36,192 nucleotides of DNA. Source: Sperchopsis tessellata (Eukaryota; Arthropoda; Insecta; Coleoptera; Hydrophilidae). Made by a program: the position numbers and the translations under genes. The stretch is from contig JAWQRN010000145.1 of the NCBI GenBank assembly GCA_033557685.1, positions 1 through 36,192 on the forward strand. The letters run 5' to 3'. Positions 1-12,200 of the stretch are shown here, in pieces. Under the pieces are notes generated by a model. It did not search any database and had not been told where the DNA came from. It saw only the letters and a list, made by a program, of their open reading frames with translations. Position 1 is the first letter of the stretch; every line of letters begins with the position of its first letter.

Positions 1-255
1 CCATCTGGAGTTCCCACTTCGGGTACTTTCATTTCTAGCCAAGCCCTGCATGTCCTATAAATTTGAGCGAAATCGGTAATGATGAGTAGGGAATGCCCCC
101 TTGTCAGCCAGAATATGCCCAGACTTGTGAGATGGAGGGATGGCCCAAACATTATTAATCATTTTATATTCTTGTATCTATTCTTCTTGGTATTACAATT
201 TTTTGGCACATTACATGCAAACTACAACCGTTTCAACTTGACAAATTTTACTTAC
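1..255. other. GANAB intron sequence at window edge
   Basis: This lies downstream of the last visible GANAB exon, whose GT donor (GTAAG, minus strand) is at 255-251. I find no exon that continues the glucosidase. Positions 1-145 look less AT-rich than the rest and could be part of a dispersed repeat, but I do not recognise a family. The remainder looks like ordinary AT-rich intron. Confidence 0.4.
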
Positions 256-3200
256 CAACAAGAAGTTGAGTGTCAATATCCAAAACAAAGGTATCTTCAG
301 GGTAATGGTAGAATAATGGTCGAATGACAGGATCTCCAGTACGTTCATGTTCCCAGAATAGTGTGTACCATAGAGGCAAATGAGCATAACGTTGCTTCAA
401 TGCATTTCTGATGCGGTTTTGTATATCAGCACTGTACAAATAAGGTTCTCTACGTTTAGTATCGATGTGAGCGTGGGCCCTGTAGAATGGTAACCAAGCA
501 CCTGCCTAAAAATTTATAGCAAAAACATGCTTATCAAAATTTGAAACACCAAAAACAAAAGGTTTTCCATAAAAAAAAACAAAAATCTCTTGCACTATAC
601 TACAACATCTACCAAATCAAGAACAAAAGTTAAAGCTATTTGCCGATATAAATTATTTTGTATGTTTTATATTACTTACTTGGTACCACCTCTGAAGTAG
701 TTCTGCGTCTGGATTACTGAAAAATCCTCCAATATCAGCTCCGCAGAAACTGATACCTCCTAAAGCTTCTGAGAGACACATTGGATAACTTATAGCCAAA
801 TGGCTCCATTCTGCAAAATTGTCACCAGTCCAAACTGAGGAGTAACGCTGAGATCCAGCAAAGTGGGCTCTGGTAAGAATGAAAGGTCTTCTGTTGCTTG
901 ATCTCATCAATAAACCTTCATAGGTAATCTTGGTCTGAAAAAATTAAACACATTTTTTTTAGACTTTCACAAATAGAATACCCATAACACTCCCAAAAAC
1001 AAGATCCCAAAGTTACTGTGATCCATAATGATTTAAGGGCTACCAAGATTTGAGATATTAAGATTTATTTATTTTGATAACCTTCAAAACTTACCTACCT
1101 TCAAAACTTTCAATATGCCTTTTTTATATAAGATGCCATGTCCAGAAGCTATATTATTTTATAATTAATCATTGGGTGGGGTAAATTTTGCATATCAATT
1201 TTTCACTTTTTAAGATCCAAATAGAAAATCAAATAAATGGTGAACAAGAGTTTTTCAGAAACTTCTAAAGGTAACTATTGCAAATAGTTGGATTGCCTAC
1301 CAATATTTACACTGTAAGAAAATATCATTTTTAAGCTTTAGTCAATATTACTGAACAACTTGCAGGACATGTAAATGAACAAGCCAAACCTCAAAGAAAA
1401 TGTTCTAGAAGACTATCTAAGAAAATCAAGAAAATGATCAATGTTGAGGAACATTTTCCAGTAGAAGAAAATAAGCGGAGATGCCATTATTGTGTAAAGA
1501 AAAAAGGAGAATGATGTATGTGCGACTTGTTTTTTTTTTAATTATTAGAATTCGTAAAAGTAAATAAATAAGTTTACTTAATTTGTAGATATTTTAATGT
1601 TGTTTTTCAATGAAAATCCTGATGGGGTAAATTCCAAAGCCATTTTTCAAAAATAGTAAAAATTCAAAATAAGAATTTGTTGCTTGCTTGGCCTTTGATT
1701 AAATCAAATCTAGAGCAATCTGTCCAAGTCAATATATTAAATACAGAAATCAAATATGCATCGATAAATTTAGGAACAAGCCGAAATTGCAGTGGACACC
1801 GTGTTTCTGTCATTAAGACGTCATCAGCACTGCTCTTGTTAGTAATTAGCTGTACCCCACGTAAAATACATATTTGATTCCGAAGGAGACATCCGGACAA
1901 TAATCAAGAAAATAAAAAAGAAAAGAACAGGGAATATTTTAGAGTTTTCCACATATATGCTGAAGACGCTTGAAGATAAAACCCTGATTCCTATCACGAC
2001 CTATATAAATGTATGTAATAAGTATTCCCAGATGAATTAAAGCTTGCGAAGGTGGTGCCGATCTACACGAGAGATGTAAACGGCATCCAACTATAGGCCC
2101 ATATCAATCCTTCTTGTACTATCAAAAATATATGAGACAGTTTTGAAAACTAGGATTATGAAATACCTGGAGAAGCTCACATTATTGAACAATAATCAAC
2201 ATGGATACAGAATTGGAAAATCAACAACTATGGCACTTATCGAGGTTATTGGAAAGATGCACTGGATGGACAGAAGCAGGTTGGGCTGACATGTTGTGAT
2301 CTCACAAAGGCGTTCGACACAGTGGATCACAATCTTTTACGCCACAAGCTATGGCTTCAGAGGTGTGTCCTACAGCATACTAAAGTCTACTTATCCAACC
2401 GGAGTCAACTGTTCTCTGCAGGGGTGAGATGTCTGCGGCTCGTGGGTTGTCACGGGGTATGCCGCAGAGGTTAATGCTGGAGCCTGTTCTGTTTGACGTC
2501 TACATAAATGATCAGGTGGACAATGTAAATAGTATGGTACTTGTCTTTATGCTAATTTCACCACTTGTTTGTCTATAGGAAGAAGCAATGTCGAACTTGA
2601 GGTGTCCTCTGGGTCAACTTTGGCAAATGCAAATGTTTGGTGTAACACAAACAAGTTGCAAGTAACTGGAGATAAAACTCAGAGCTTAATTATTTCTGCC
2701 AGATATGATGCAGGAAATGAGAGTTTGAGATTTCTTGGTGTTGTGGTTGATGGCAGGTTGAAATGGACTGCACACTTAGATAGACTAGGGAAGAAGTTAG
2801 TAAGAGCCATATATATAAACAGAGCTATTGGGAAAGCAGCTACTTGCCAGGTATCAAGGGTCGCTTATTATGGCAATTTTCATAGCATAATGGCGTATAG
2901 TATCATGTTATCAGTAACCTCCTCGGAATTGGGGCGCATGTTTCTTCTTCAGAAGAGAGAGTTAAGGGCCATATGCGGTATGGGCAAAAGTGAGAGCTGC
3001 AGAAATAGATTTAAGAGTCAACAAATACTTACCTTGCCGAGCGTGTACATACTTTGTTTCTTGAAATATGTTCAAGGTAACAGGTGCAAATACACACTCT
3101 ACTCAAAGCACCATCCTTAAAATACGAGAAATGCTCAGCAAATACAAATACCACTCCATAGGTTACGAACAACACAACAAAGGGTGGACTATAAGGGTAC

Positions 3201-6200
3201 CAAACTCTATAATAGAGTACCCAGGGATCTCAAGAATATCAGCAGGAAAAAGTTTGCTAAATGGGCAAAGGAGTTTTTGCTAAGGAGTGCCTACTACTCT
3301 GTAGGAGAGTTTCTGGAAGCAGACTTTTGATCAGAAAGTGCTGTTGGTTTGGTGCTGATGTGTGATTCTTTGTGATGTTTTTAATTTTATGATGTATTGA
3401 TTGTATTGATGTGTGATATTTGTGTATATTCTATGTTTTATTTTGTGCTTGACACTCCATGTACTGTATTGATGGAAAAAAAAACTAATCTATTCTATGC
3501 TTTAAGATCGTGAGTAAGCATATTATGAGAGGTATCGCAATGTTTCAATTGAATAATCATTACGTTTATTTAATATTAATCTACACGAAATAGCTATTTT
3601 CGCATAAGAATAAGAATTTGTTGCTACCTTGGCTGCACAAGAATGTATTATTTTGATATTTGATTAAACCAATTATCGAGAAAACGGTCCAAGTCAATAT
3701 ATTAAATACAAAAATCAAACATGCTCATAATATGCTTACTCACGATCTTAAAGCATATATACAAGGAATCAAATATGTATTTCAAATTGAGGTACAGCTA
3801 ATTACTAACAAGAGCAATGCTGATGACGGCTTAATTACAGAAACACGGTGTCCACTGCAATTATGGCTTGTTCCTAAATTTTTTATTCCATATTTGATGT
3901 ATGTATTTAATATATTGACTTCGACGGATTGGTCGAGATTTGATTTAATCAAATGTAAAAATTAAAAATTGTTTTTTCTGCATATATTTGCAACTCTTGC
4001 TGATATTCCAGTTAAAAGAAATAAAAAATATATAAAAACTTATTAGTAATGAAGTGGTTACAAGAATCATAATTATCTTAAGTCTCTCAGATCTGTAATA
4101 ATGACAGACCCAAAGATCCGTAAAAATCTTCGAATACTTACATACAACAAACCATAGATGTTGTGAATATGACGATGTTCCCATCCTCCATAATGCAAAA
4201 CATCTTTGGGCATAGTAATTTCAGGACCATTGAATACAGAAGGTTCATTCATATCGTTCCAAATGTTCAGGTATTCTGTTGATCCGGGGAATTTTTCATA
4301 GCTGTAGAGTCCCTTGTAATAATTAAAAACTTTGGGGTTCAAGAAATCCAAGTAACTACTGGATCCAGGCCAACACCAACCTTAAAAGAAAAAAGTACAT
4401 AACTTGATGGAATCAATCTCTGCAAATTAATTTTTGTTTGTTTCAAAAGAAAAGACCTAAATAATATCTGCTGCCAAGTTGGGTTTTCAAATAGTTTCAA
4501 GACAAATGGATTATTCTTTACCTTCATAAACATTTCCGTCCTTGTTCTTTACATAATAATCATTAGCCAGAGCATCTTCATGGAGAAAATATCCACCTTC
4601 ACGCTTAATATGAGGATCTATAATTGCTACTAATCTACGGCCGGTTGCGGTAAGGTTGTGCTGCATAACATCTGGGTGCTTAAAACGAATAGGATCCCAA
4701 GTGAAGTATTTCTTTCCATCAGTATATTCAATATCCAGCCACATCACATCCATTGGTAAGTCGTTCTCATCAAATTTCTCCACAACCATACGAACATCAT
4801 CTTCATCATTGTAATTCCATCTGCATTGATGATAAGCCAATGTGAAATACTACGAATGAAAAAAAAAGAAAATTCAATATTACAGTACCTATATAAGACA
4901 TAAGTTTAAATTGGAAAGTAATAAAATGATTAAACTTCTAGTGAATGCAAAATTTTGTTCAACAGTTTTTGTAGATACATACCTGAGGCAAAGGTGCAAC
5001 TCCGGTTAAAGCTGCATACTGTCTTACAGCTTCTTTAGGTGTAGGGCCCATAAGTACAAAGAGATCTATAATTCCGCTTTCACTCATAAAGTGTGTTTCT
5101 ACACGGGTTTCAGACTTTTGACCTGATACAAGGTTCACCAAAGATGAAACGACGTTAGCATCTTTGCTATTGGAGACATCAACCCATGTTTCAGCAGCGT
5201 TCAACCAAAATATACCAACAGTATGTTCAGGGCTAAAAATGAAATGAAAACATCATAATGTAAAAACACAATAAAAATTTAAGCCCTTTTGCTACGGTGA
5301 CCGTATATCCCAAATTTTTCAAGATTGTCCCAAATATATATGGTGTGTCCGAATTAAAACTGAAAAAGTCCCAATTAAAACAATAAAAGTTGACATTGAC
5401 AACATTGCCAGCTCTGCGGTACGTGATTGTGAGTTCGTTTATTACAGTGCGCGGCAGCGAGCTTACTTATTGCTATGGTCACAGTAATGCATTTTTATTT
5501 TAAATGTAGTTATTTTTCTTATCCCATGTCCAGGAATGTTCCATTGAGATATCATTGCTCTGGGTAGATATGGAATGTGCGAAAGAATAGATACTTGAGG
5601 AATTTTTTCTGGATTCTTTCAAAGAACAGGTCATATTTCCTATAAAAGGGTTCCCAGATTGTGCAGCAATATTCTAACATGAAACAAACAAATGCATAGT
5701 ACAAAACCTTAAATGTGCCGAGATCGGAAAATCTGTTTGACGATCATATGACGGAGCCAAGCATTCGATAGGTAAAAGACATTACCATCTATGCTAATAA
5801 GCTCTGCTTCACCTTTTTCTTCGGCTCTTGTTATCAACAGACTTTTTGTCATTTACCATTAATGCTGCCTTTACAGCCTCACTTCTCAACTTCTTATAAG
5901 CCTCCTGGAGTCCTTCATCATTTCCCGCTAAGACCACAAAGGTATCTGCGTTTTCTAACATTTGTATATATATATAACATAATTAGAAATGTAGCTTACC
6001 GGGTTCATTTCATCTGACCTGACCATTTTTCAGCACCAAGAACAAACAATTAGCCTGTCTCAAATCTCTTATTTGTCCGGAAACTACAAGCCAAACCACC
6101 TCCAACTCTCATCTTGCTGTATGTCTCCTCCATGTCACTGATAAAGTGCTCCTACTCAATGTATCGTATACTTTTCTAAAGTCTATGAAGTACCGATAAT

Positions 6201-9200
6201 TGTCCATACTCTACTCTCTACTTATTCCACCTCAACCCATTTCAAAGACACAGTTAATAATTCTGCTCACTTCTTCAAAAGCGTTTATACATGCTTCACT
6301 GGCAACAATCCCATCAACCTCCTGTATAATGTCAACAAGATTCTTTGCATATATAATATACAACATGAAAGTATACTTAGAGGTCTAAATAAAATTAAGT
6401 CTGTATTTTCTTCAGACACCGACATGATACCCAGTTTTTTGGTTAAAGACTGCAGACATACACTTGTGAATCCACTTAGCATGTTATTTAACGTCTCCCT
6501 TAAAACAAATACTGTTCTGGGTGTTTGGAAACTTTCCCTCATAATCCCCATATTCAAATCAGGAAATTGCTTAGATGTCTAAATCTACAGAGAGGTTCAT
6601 TAACCAAATTCTCTTCTTCGTACTTTTCTGACTGTAGGTTATTTGTACATCATCTTAGAAACATTTATTGCTTCATCTGGTGTTCCTAAGGGATCTATTT
6701 TTGGCCCTCTGTTGTTCTTGCTATTCATAAATGATGAAGTGATATCACAAATATGGTATTTGAAGGAGAGGTGACTATCATATTTGACAAGAAAATCAGT
6801 AACGGTTTCACAGCGAGCTAGTTTAGAATCTGATATTTTATAAGAAAAGATAATGGAGGTTTGTTTTCTGGTATAAGTCATCGCTTTGCACTTATTAATG
6901 TTCAAGTACAGTTTATTGGAGTCACAACAGTTGTGGAGTCTGTCGAGATCAGACTGAAGGGATATGCAATCGTGGAGGTCATTAATGCGGGTGTATAGTT
7001 TGAGGTCATCAGTTATGAATAGCAAGAACAACAGAGAGCCAAAGATAGATCCCTGAGTAACACCAGATGAAGCAATAAATGTTTCTAAGATGATGTAAAA
7101 ATAACCTACGGTCAGAAAAGTACGAAGAAAAGAATTTGGTTAATGAACCTCGCTGTAGTTTTAGACATCTAAGCAATTTCCAGATTTGAATATGGGGATT
7201 ATGAGGGAAAGTTTCCAAACATCAGGAACAGTATTTGTTTTAAGGGAGACGATAAATAACATGCTAAGTGGATTCACAAGTGTATGACTGCAGTCTTTAA
7301 CCAGAAAACCGGGTAGCATCTCAGTGCCTCAAGAAAACACAGTTTTAATTTTATTCAGACCTCTAAGTATACTTTCATGTGATATATTATATAGGCAAAG
7401 AGTGTCGTTGACATTACACGGGAGGTTGATGGGATTGATGCCAGTGAAGCATGTATAAACGCTTTTGAAGAAGTCAGCAGAATTATTAACTGTGTCTTTG
7501 AAATGGGTTGAGGTGGAATCATCGATGGTCATAGTGGAAGGTATTGAGCCTCTTTGTATTTGTTGGTTCACATATCTCCAAAAGTTTTTGATCTATTCTT
7601 CTGAAATGCGGATATGTTCCCTATAGGCAACTTTTAGGACTATTTTGATTTGGTGCCTGACCCGCTGGTATCGAAAATTATTTGGATATTTCTTTAGCAG
7701 TATATATAATATACTTGTCAGAACTGATATCAAAGAGGTTAGAAAAGTATGTGGAGGAAGTTCTAAGAGAATATCAGGCTGGATATCAAATGAACGAAAA
7801 TATTGGAGAAGTGCAATGAGTAGAGTATGGACAACTACCGGTACTTCATACACTTAAGAAATGTATACGATACAATGAGTAGGAGCACTTTATGACTGAC
7901 ATGGAGGTGACATACAGCAAGATAAGAGTTGGAGGTGGTTTGACTTGTATTTTCCGGACAAATAAGAGGTTTGAGACAGGCTAATTCTTTGTTCTTGGTG
8001 CTGAAAAATGGTCAGGTCAGATGAAATGAACCCGGTAAACTACATTTCTAATTATGTTATATATATATATAAATGTTAGAAAACGCAGATACCTTTGTGG
8101 TCTTAGCGAGAAATGATGATGGACTTCAGGAGGCTTATAAGCAGTTAAGAAGTGAGGCTGTAAAGGCAGCATTAATGGAAAATGACGAAAAGTCTGTTGA
8201 TAACAAGGGCCGAAGAAAAAGGTGAAGCGGAGCTTATTAGCATAGACATCAAGTATTTAAAAGGCACTTTGACCAATAACAATATGATAGAGGATGAAAT
8301 TTAAGCCAGGATTGCACAGAGGGTCAATCCATATCAAATCACCAAGAGGGTGTTGCTCAAAAATTTTAATATTTTTAATAATTTTACCAGGCTTTCCCTC
8401 TATCTTTTTGAGTTGAAAACTAAGGTTGAAATATTTTTTACTCTCATAGGTTTTTTTTGGCAGCCATGTGTTTTCAGTCCTGTGAACCATTTTAAGCAAC
8501 AATCAACCTTAGCGTAAAACTTAATAACTTCCTTATTGTTTGGTGGTTTATTTTTTATATTCATACAGATTTTTTCTAATATTTAAAAATCCCAGTACAA
8601 AAAATTACCAAAAATAAGAAAACTTAAAATTAAAAAACAGATTTTCGGTACATAATATTGTTATGAAGAAAGCCTGACTCACCTTTGAGAAATGTATCTC
8701 AAAAAGGACTGAGTAAAAAACTAAGAAAATTTTACAGAATGCACTTCTTTGTGATGTTAGTCCACCATACAAATTTGATTATAAAATCTTGAAATTTAGC
8801 TAAAAATCATATATATATATTAATATACACTATGGAGGAAAACTGTCTGAAACTCACAATCCAATTCCAATAATGCTATAAAAGGTTAAATATAACAACA
8901 AATACTTTTTTGAGTGTAGGCTATACAGCAAAAATATTTATAAGGCTTTCCCTTGCGTTATCCTTAAATAAACCATGGAGTTAAAAAATATTTAATACAA
9001 TGTATATTAGCCAATTTGTTCTTTTAAGTTTTACTTATTTCAGCATCCACACACTAGTCACAACAGCACAGATGGTGTTGTATAAAGTTGAAATCTCATT
9101 GCTCAACTTCTCTGTAATATTGTAGGTTCGGCCTGAAACAGTTGTTAGATCAAATGGTGCGAGTTTTTTGAAGACCTTATTTACAAGATCCCAAACAACT

Positions 9201-12200
9201 TCATTCTTTTACAATTGAACGGCAGTTTTTGGCCCAAAGGGATAAACAAAATGCACCAAAATGTCATTGTTCTCTTTACTCTTTTCTTAGATGATTCCTA
9301 GCCACCATTTGCTGTCGTAAGTATTTTATGAAACAATTAGCATTTATAAATAAAAGCATTATAATGATCAATAATGTTTTATAACATTATCGGATGTAAT
9401 AGTGGGTTTTAGACAGTTTTCGCCCATGGCGTTTATTACAAAACTATATGATTTATAGCAAAATTTTAAGATTTTAGAAATCCAGAACCAATTGAGTCTT
9501 ACTGACCAAATTTGTATGGTGGACTAACATCACAAAGAAGTGTATTCTGTAAAATTTTCATAGTTTTTTACTCAGTCCTTTTTGAGATACAATGCCTAGA
9601 ATATATGTGAAAACGTACTTTTTTCAATATTTGGAACACTAAAAAAAGGAATAGTTTCTCAAACTTGAAACTTCTACAACAAATAGTGTTTTGTGAATCC
9701 AATTAAGGAAAAATTTCTCAAAGGTGAATCTCACTTCCTTCATAACAATATTATGTACTGAAAATCTGTTTTTTTGATTTTTAATTTTATCTTTGGTAAT
9801 TTTTCTACTGGGATCCTTACGTATTAGAAAAAATCTGTATAAACATAAAAAATAGACCATTTTATTCTGAGTATTTTGGTATTTAGATTAAGTTAATAGC
9901 TCAAACAATAAGGAAGTTATGAGATAAAACTAAGGTCGATTTTTGATTAAAATGGCTTGCGGGACTGAAAAAACATGGCTGCCAAAAAAAAACCTGAGTA
10001 TAAAAAATATTTCAACCTTAATTTTCAACTCACAATGATACACCTGGTAAAAATATAACAAAAAATAAAAATGTTGACCAACAATTTTAATTTAAATTGG
10101 GTGATTTGATTTGGCTTGACCCCAAAGCATAATTTATATTGTTCATTCCCAATAAATAATTGAGATTAAAAAAATTTAATTCCTGAGATCTACAAAACAA
10201 ATGATTTACTACCACGCCCACTTTTGGAAATATTTTGGATTTTTGCTTGCTTTCCGCTTTTTTATATTTATTTGTTTTGCATGTTGGAATGGGTATATAT
10301 AGCGCAGTTTCCCCACTGAAACTTTGATCACCGTACGTACCTCTAATAGACTACAAACAAACTATCTGTTCTCCCACTTTCACAACAGCTATTGATATGC
10401 CAAAAAGAAAAAAAAAATAAATCTTACCCATGAGCATATAAAACTGGAACTGCTCCGTAAATGGCCATGGTAGAATCAACTTCATATTCGAACACATCTA
10501 AATTATAAAGTCTGTATGGGTCTAACCCTCCAGGGGAGGTTGTTCTAAGGGCTAAACGATCAGCATGTTCAGGTAAGCCATAGGCACGATGTGCTCCTGG
10601 GAATGTGACATCAACAGCCACACCTTCAGGGCCTCTAGGTTTGCTATCATGATGAGATTTGAAATTTTCTTCCCATGATCCAGGATCATCCTAAAAAAAA
10701 AAATCAAAATTATTTTTTAAATATATTTTAGGTAATTAGATATAAGAATATCATGTAGGTGAACTACATAAAATTACGCATATTGGTCTATAATCAAAGA
10801 GATTTAACATACCTTTATTCCATCAGTATTTTCATCCCTACAAACAATAGAATTAAAAGATATTATTCAACTGAACAATATGAAATAAATGGCGACTTAC
10901 CCTTCTACAGTTTTTGTTCTTAAATGTTCTAAAGTAAATAATCCTCTAGAATTTACAACTGCTACTAAAGCATTGCTTCTGTAGAATTCGATTTTGAATG
11001 GGTTTGCGGTGATTACAGCTTTGTTATCGCCTGATCGAACAGATAATGATTCTTTGCTTCGTTCTAATACTTCTAACCTAAAAAACATACATTTTATATT
11101 AAAGGCCATCTGAAAATATGTATATAATATAAGAAGAAAATAAATGAGAATTTATAGGAAAGGTTTCTTCAGGTGGAACGTAAATAGAGTCTTTGAAAAG
11201 TATCAACATTTCGTCGTCTGATGTAAAAGACATTATCAAGGCAAGTGTTGTTGCTTCTGAAAGAATATGTTTTTTTAAAATATGTTTCCATAATATTATT
11301 ACTATAAATGGTCAAACTTTTGAAATTAGGGTGACGATATAATTTCACTACTGATTTGTCGAAAAAGATGAGGAGAGATATTAATCCCTTGACAAATTGG
11401 AGGTAGATCCTTATTCATATAAAAACATGATCCTGGTGATTACAAGAGGCTGATATCAATTTTCCAGTGGTCTCCAAGGTCTTTGGGATTGTTCTGAAAA
11501 CTTGTCTAATGAAGTACTTTGAGGATAATTCATTTGCATGTCACAATCGGCATAGTTTCAGGGAATTAAATTCTACAGACAGCTTTGGTACAGGTTCTTA
11601 GTAAGGGGGCTGTCGGGAAGCTGATATGGTCCCATTTCCAGAAGAGAAGCTAAATGGTGGCATGAAGGAGAGAGATCGCAGGATGTCCTTAGAATCTTCT
11701 TAAATTAAGAGTCAAGATTGTGTACCCTACAGAGGTGATATGATCTTGATAGAAGCTCACTCTAGTATAATTTACTCCCAAAAAGCAGCATAAAATTAAA
11801 TGAGTTAGCCTAGCTATCTACATTTGTGATTACGGAAAAGTCTTTGTAGTGCTCGTCTTCCAGGAGGGACGTAAAACGGTGGATCCCGTGCATTGTAGGT
11901 AAAATGTAGACCACGTGCACGTAAAAGAACCCAATTCCAGTTGGAACACTGAATGTGGCAAAATTCCCAGGTGACAAAGCCTAATCCCTGGTGTCGGTGA
12001 TTAGCCATAGTAGCAGAAATAGGCCGACATTAAATAAACAAACAAAACAAAATTAAATAAATAGTATCTACATCTCATTTACAGCACATATAGTACATAC
12101 AAATGCCACACTAAAAATTAGGCATCAAAGTATGTTAAAATACAGTAAAATGTTCACCCAATACCCAAGTTAACAGAGCATAGCAATATATATATATATA

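Larger units (their letters stand above)
5788..8247. repeat. Large inverted duplication of composite LINE sequence
   Basis: Sequence 5788-6737 reappears as its reverse complement in 7006-8247, at roughly 90% identity where I aligned it by eye. The outer ends match (TATGCTAATAAGCTC at left; its complement ends at about 8246). The inner ends match at ATTCATAA.TGATGA (6723-6737 and 7006-7020). The right arm is longer because the left arm lacks about 300 bp corresponding to about 7530-7840. Each arm contains the same two LINE pieces in opposite orientations, so the duplication followed their joining. The 268 bp between the arms continue the minus-strand LINE of the right arm. Confidence 0.85.

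Noticed and set aside
2569..3120. 183-codon open frame as a host gene
   Set aside because: Its motifs are the post-catalytic part of a LINE reverse transcriptase, contiguous with decayed reverse transcriptase upstream and a LINE 3' end downstream.
5788..8247. LINE twin-priming inversion as the cause of the inverted repeat
   Set aside because: Twin priming inverts a 5' segment without duplicating about 1 kb; here both arms carry the same composite sequence.
11814..12008. 64-codon minus-strand frame as a small protein gene
   Set aside because: It is entirely within the SINE-like block; no coding signature and no plausible start context.
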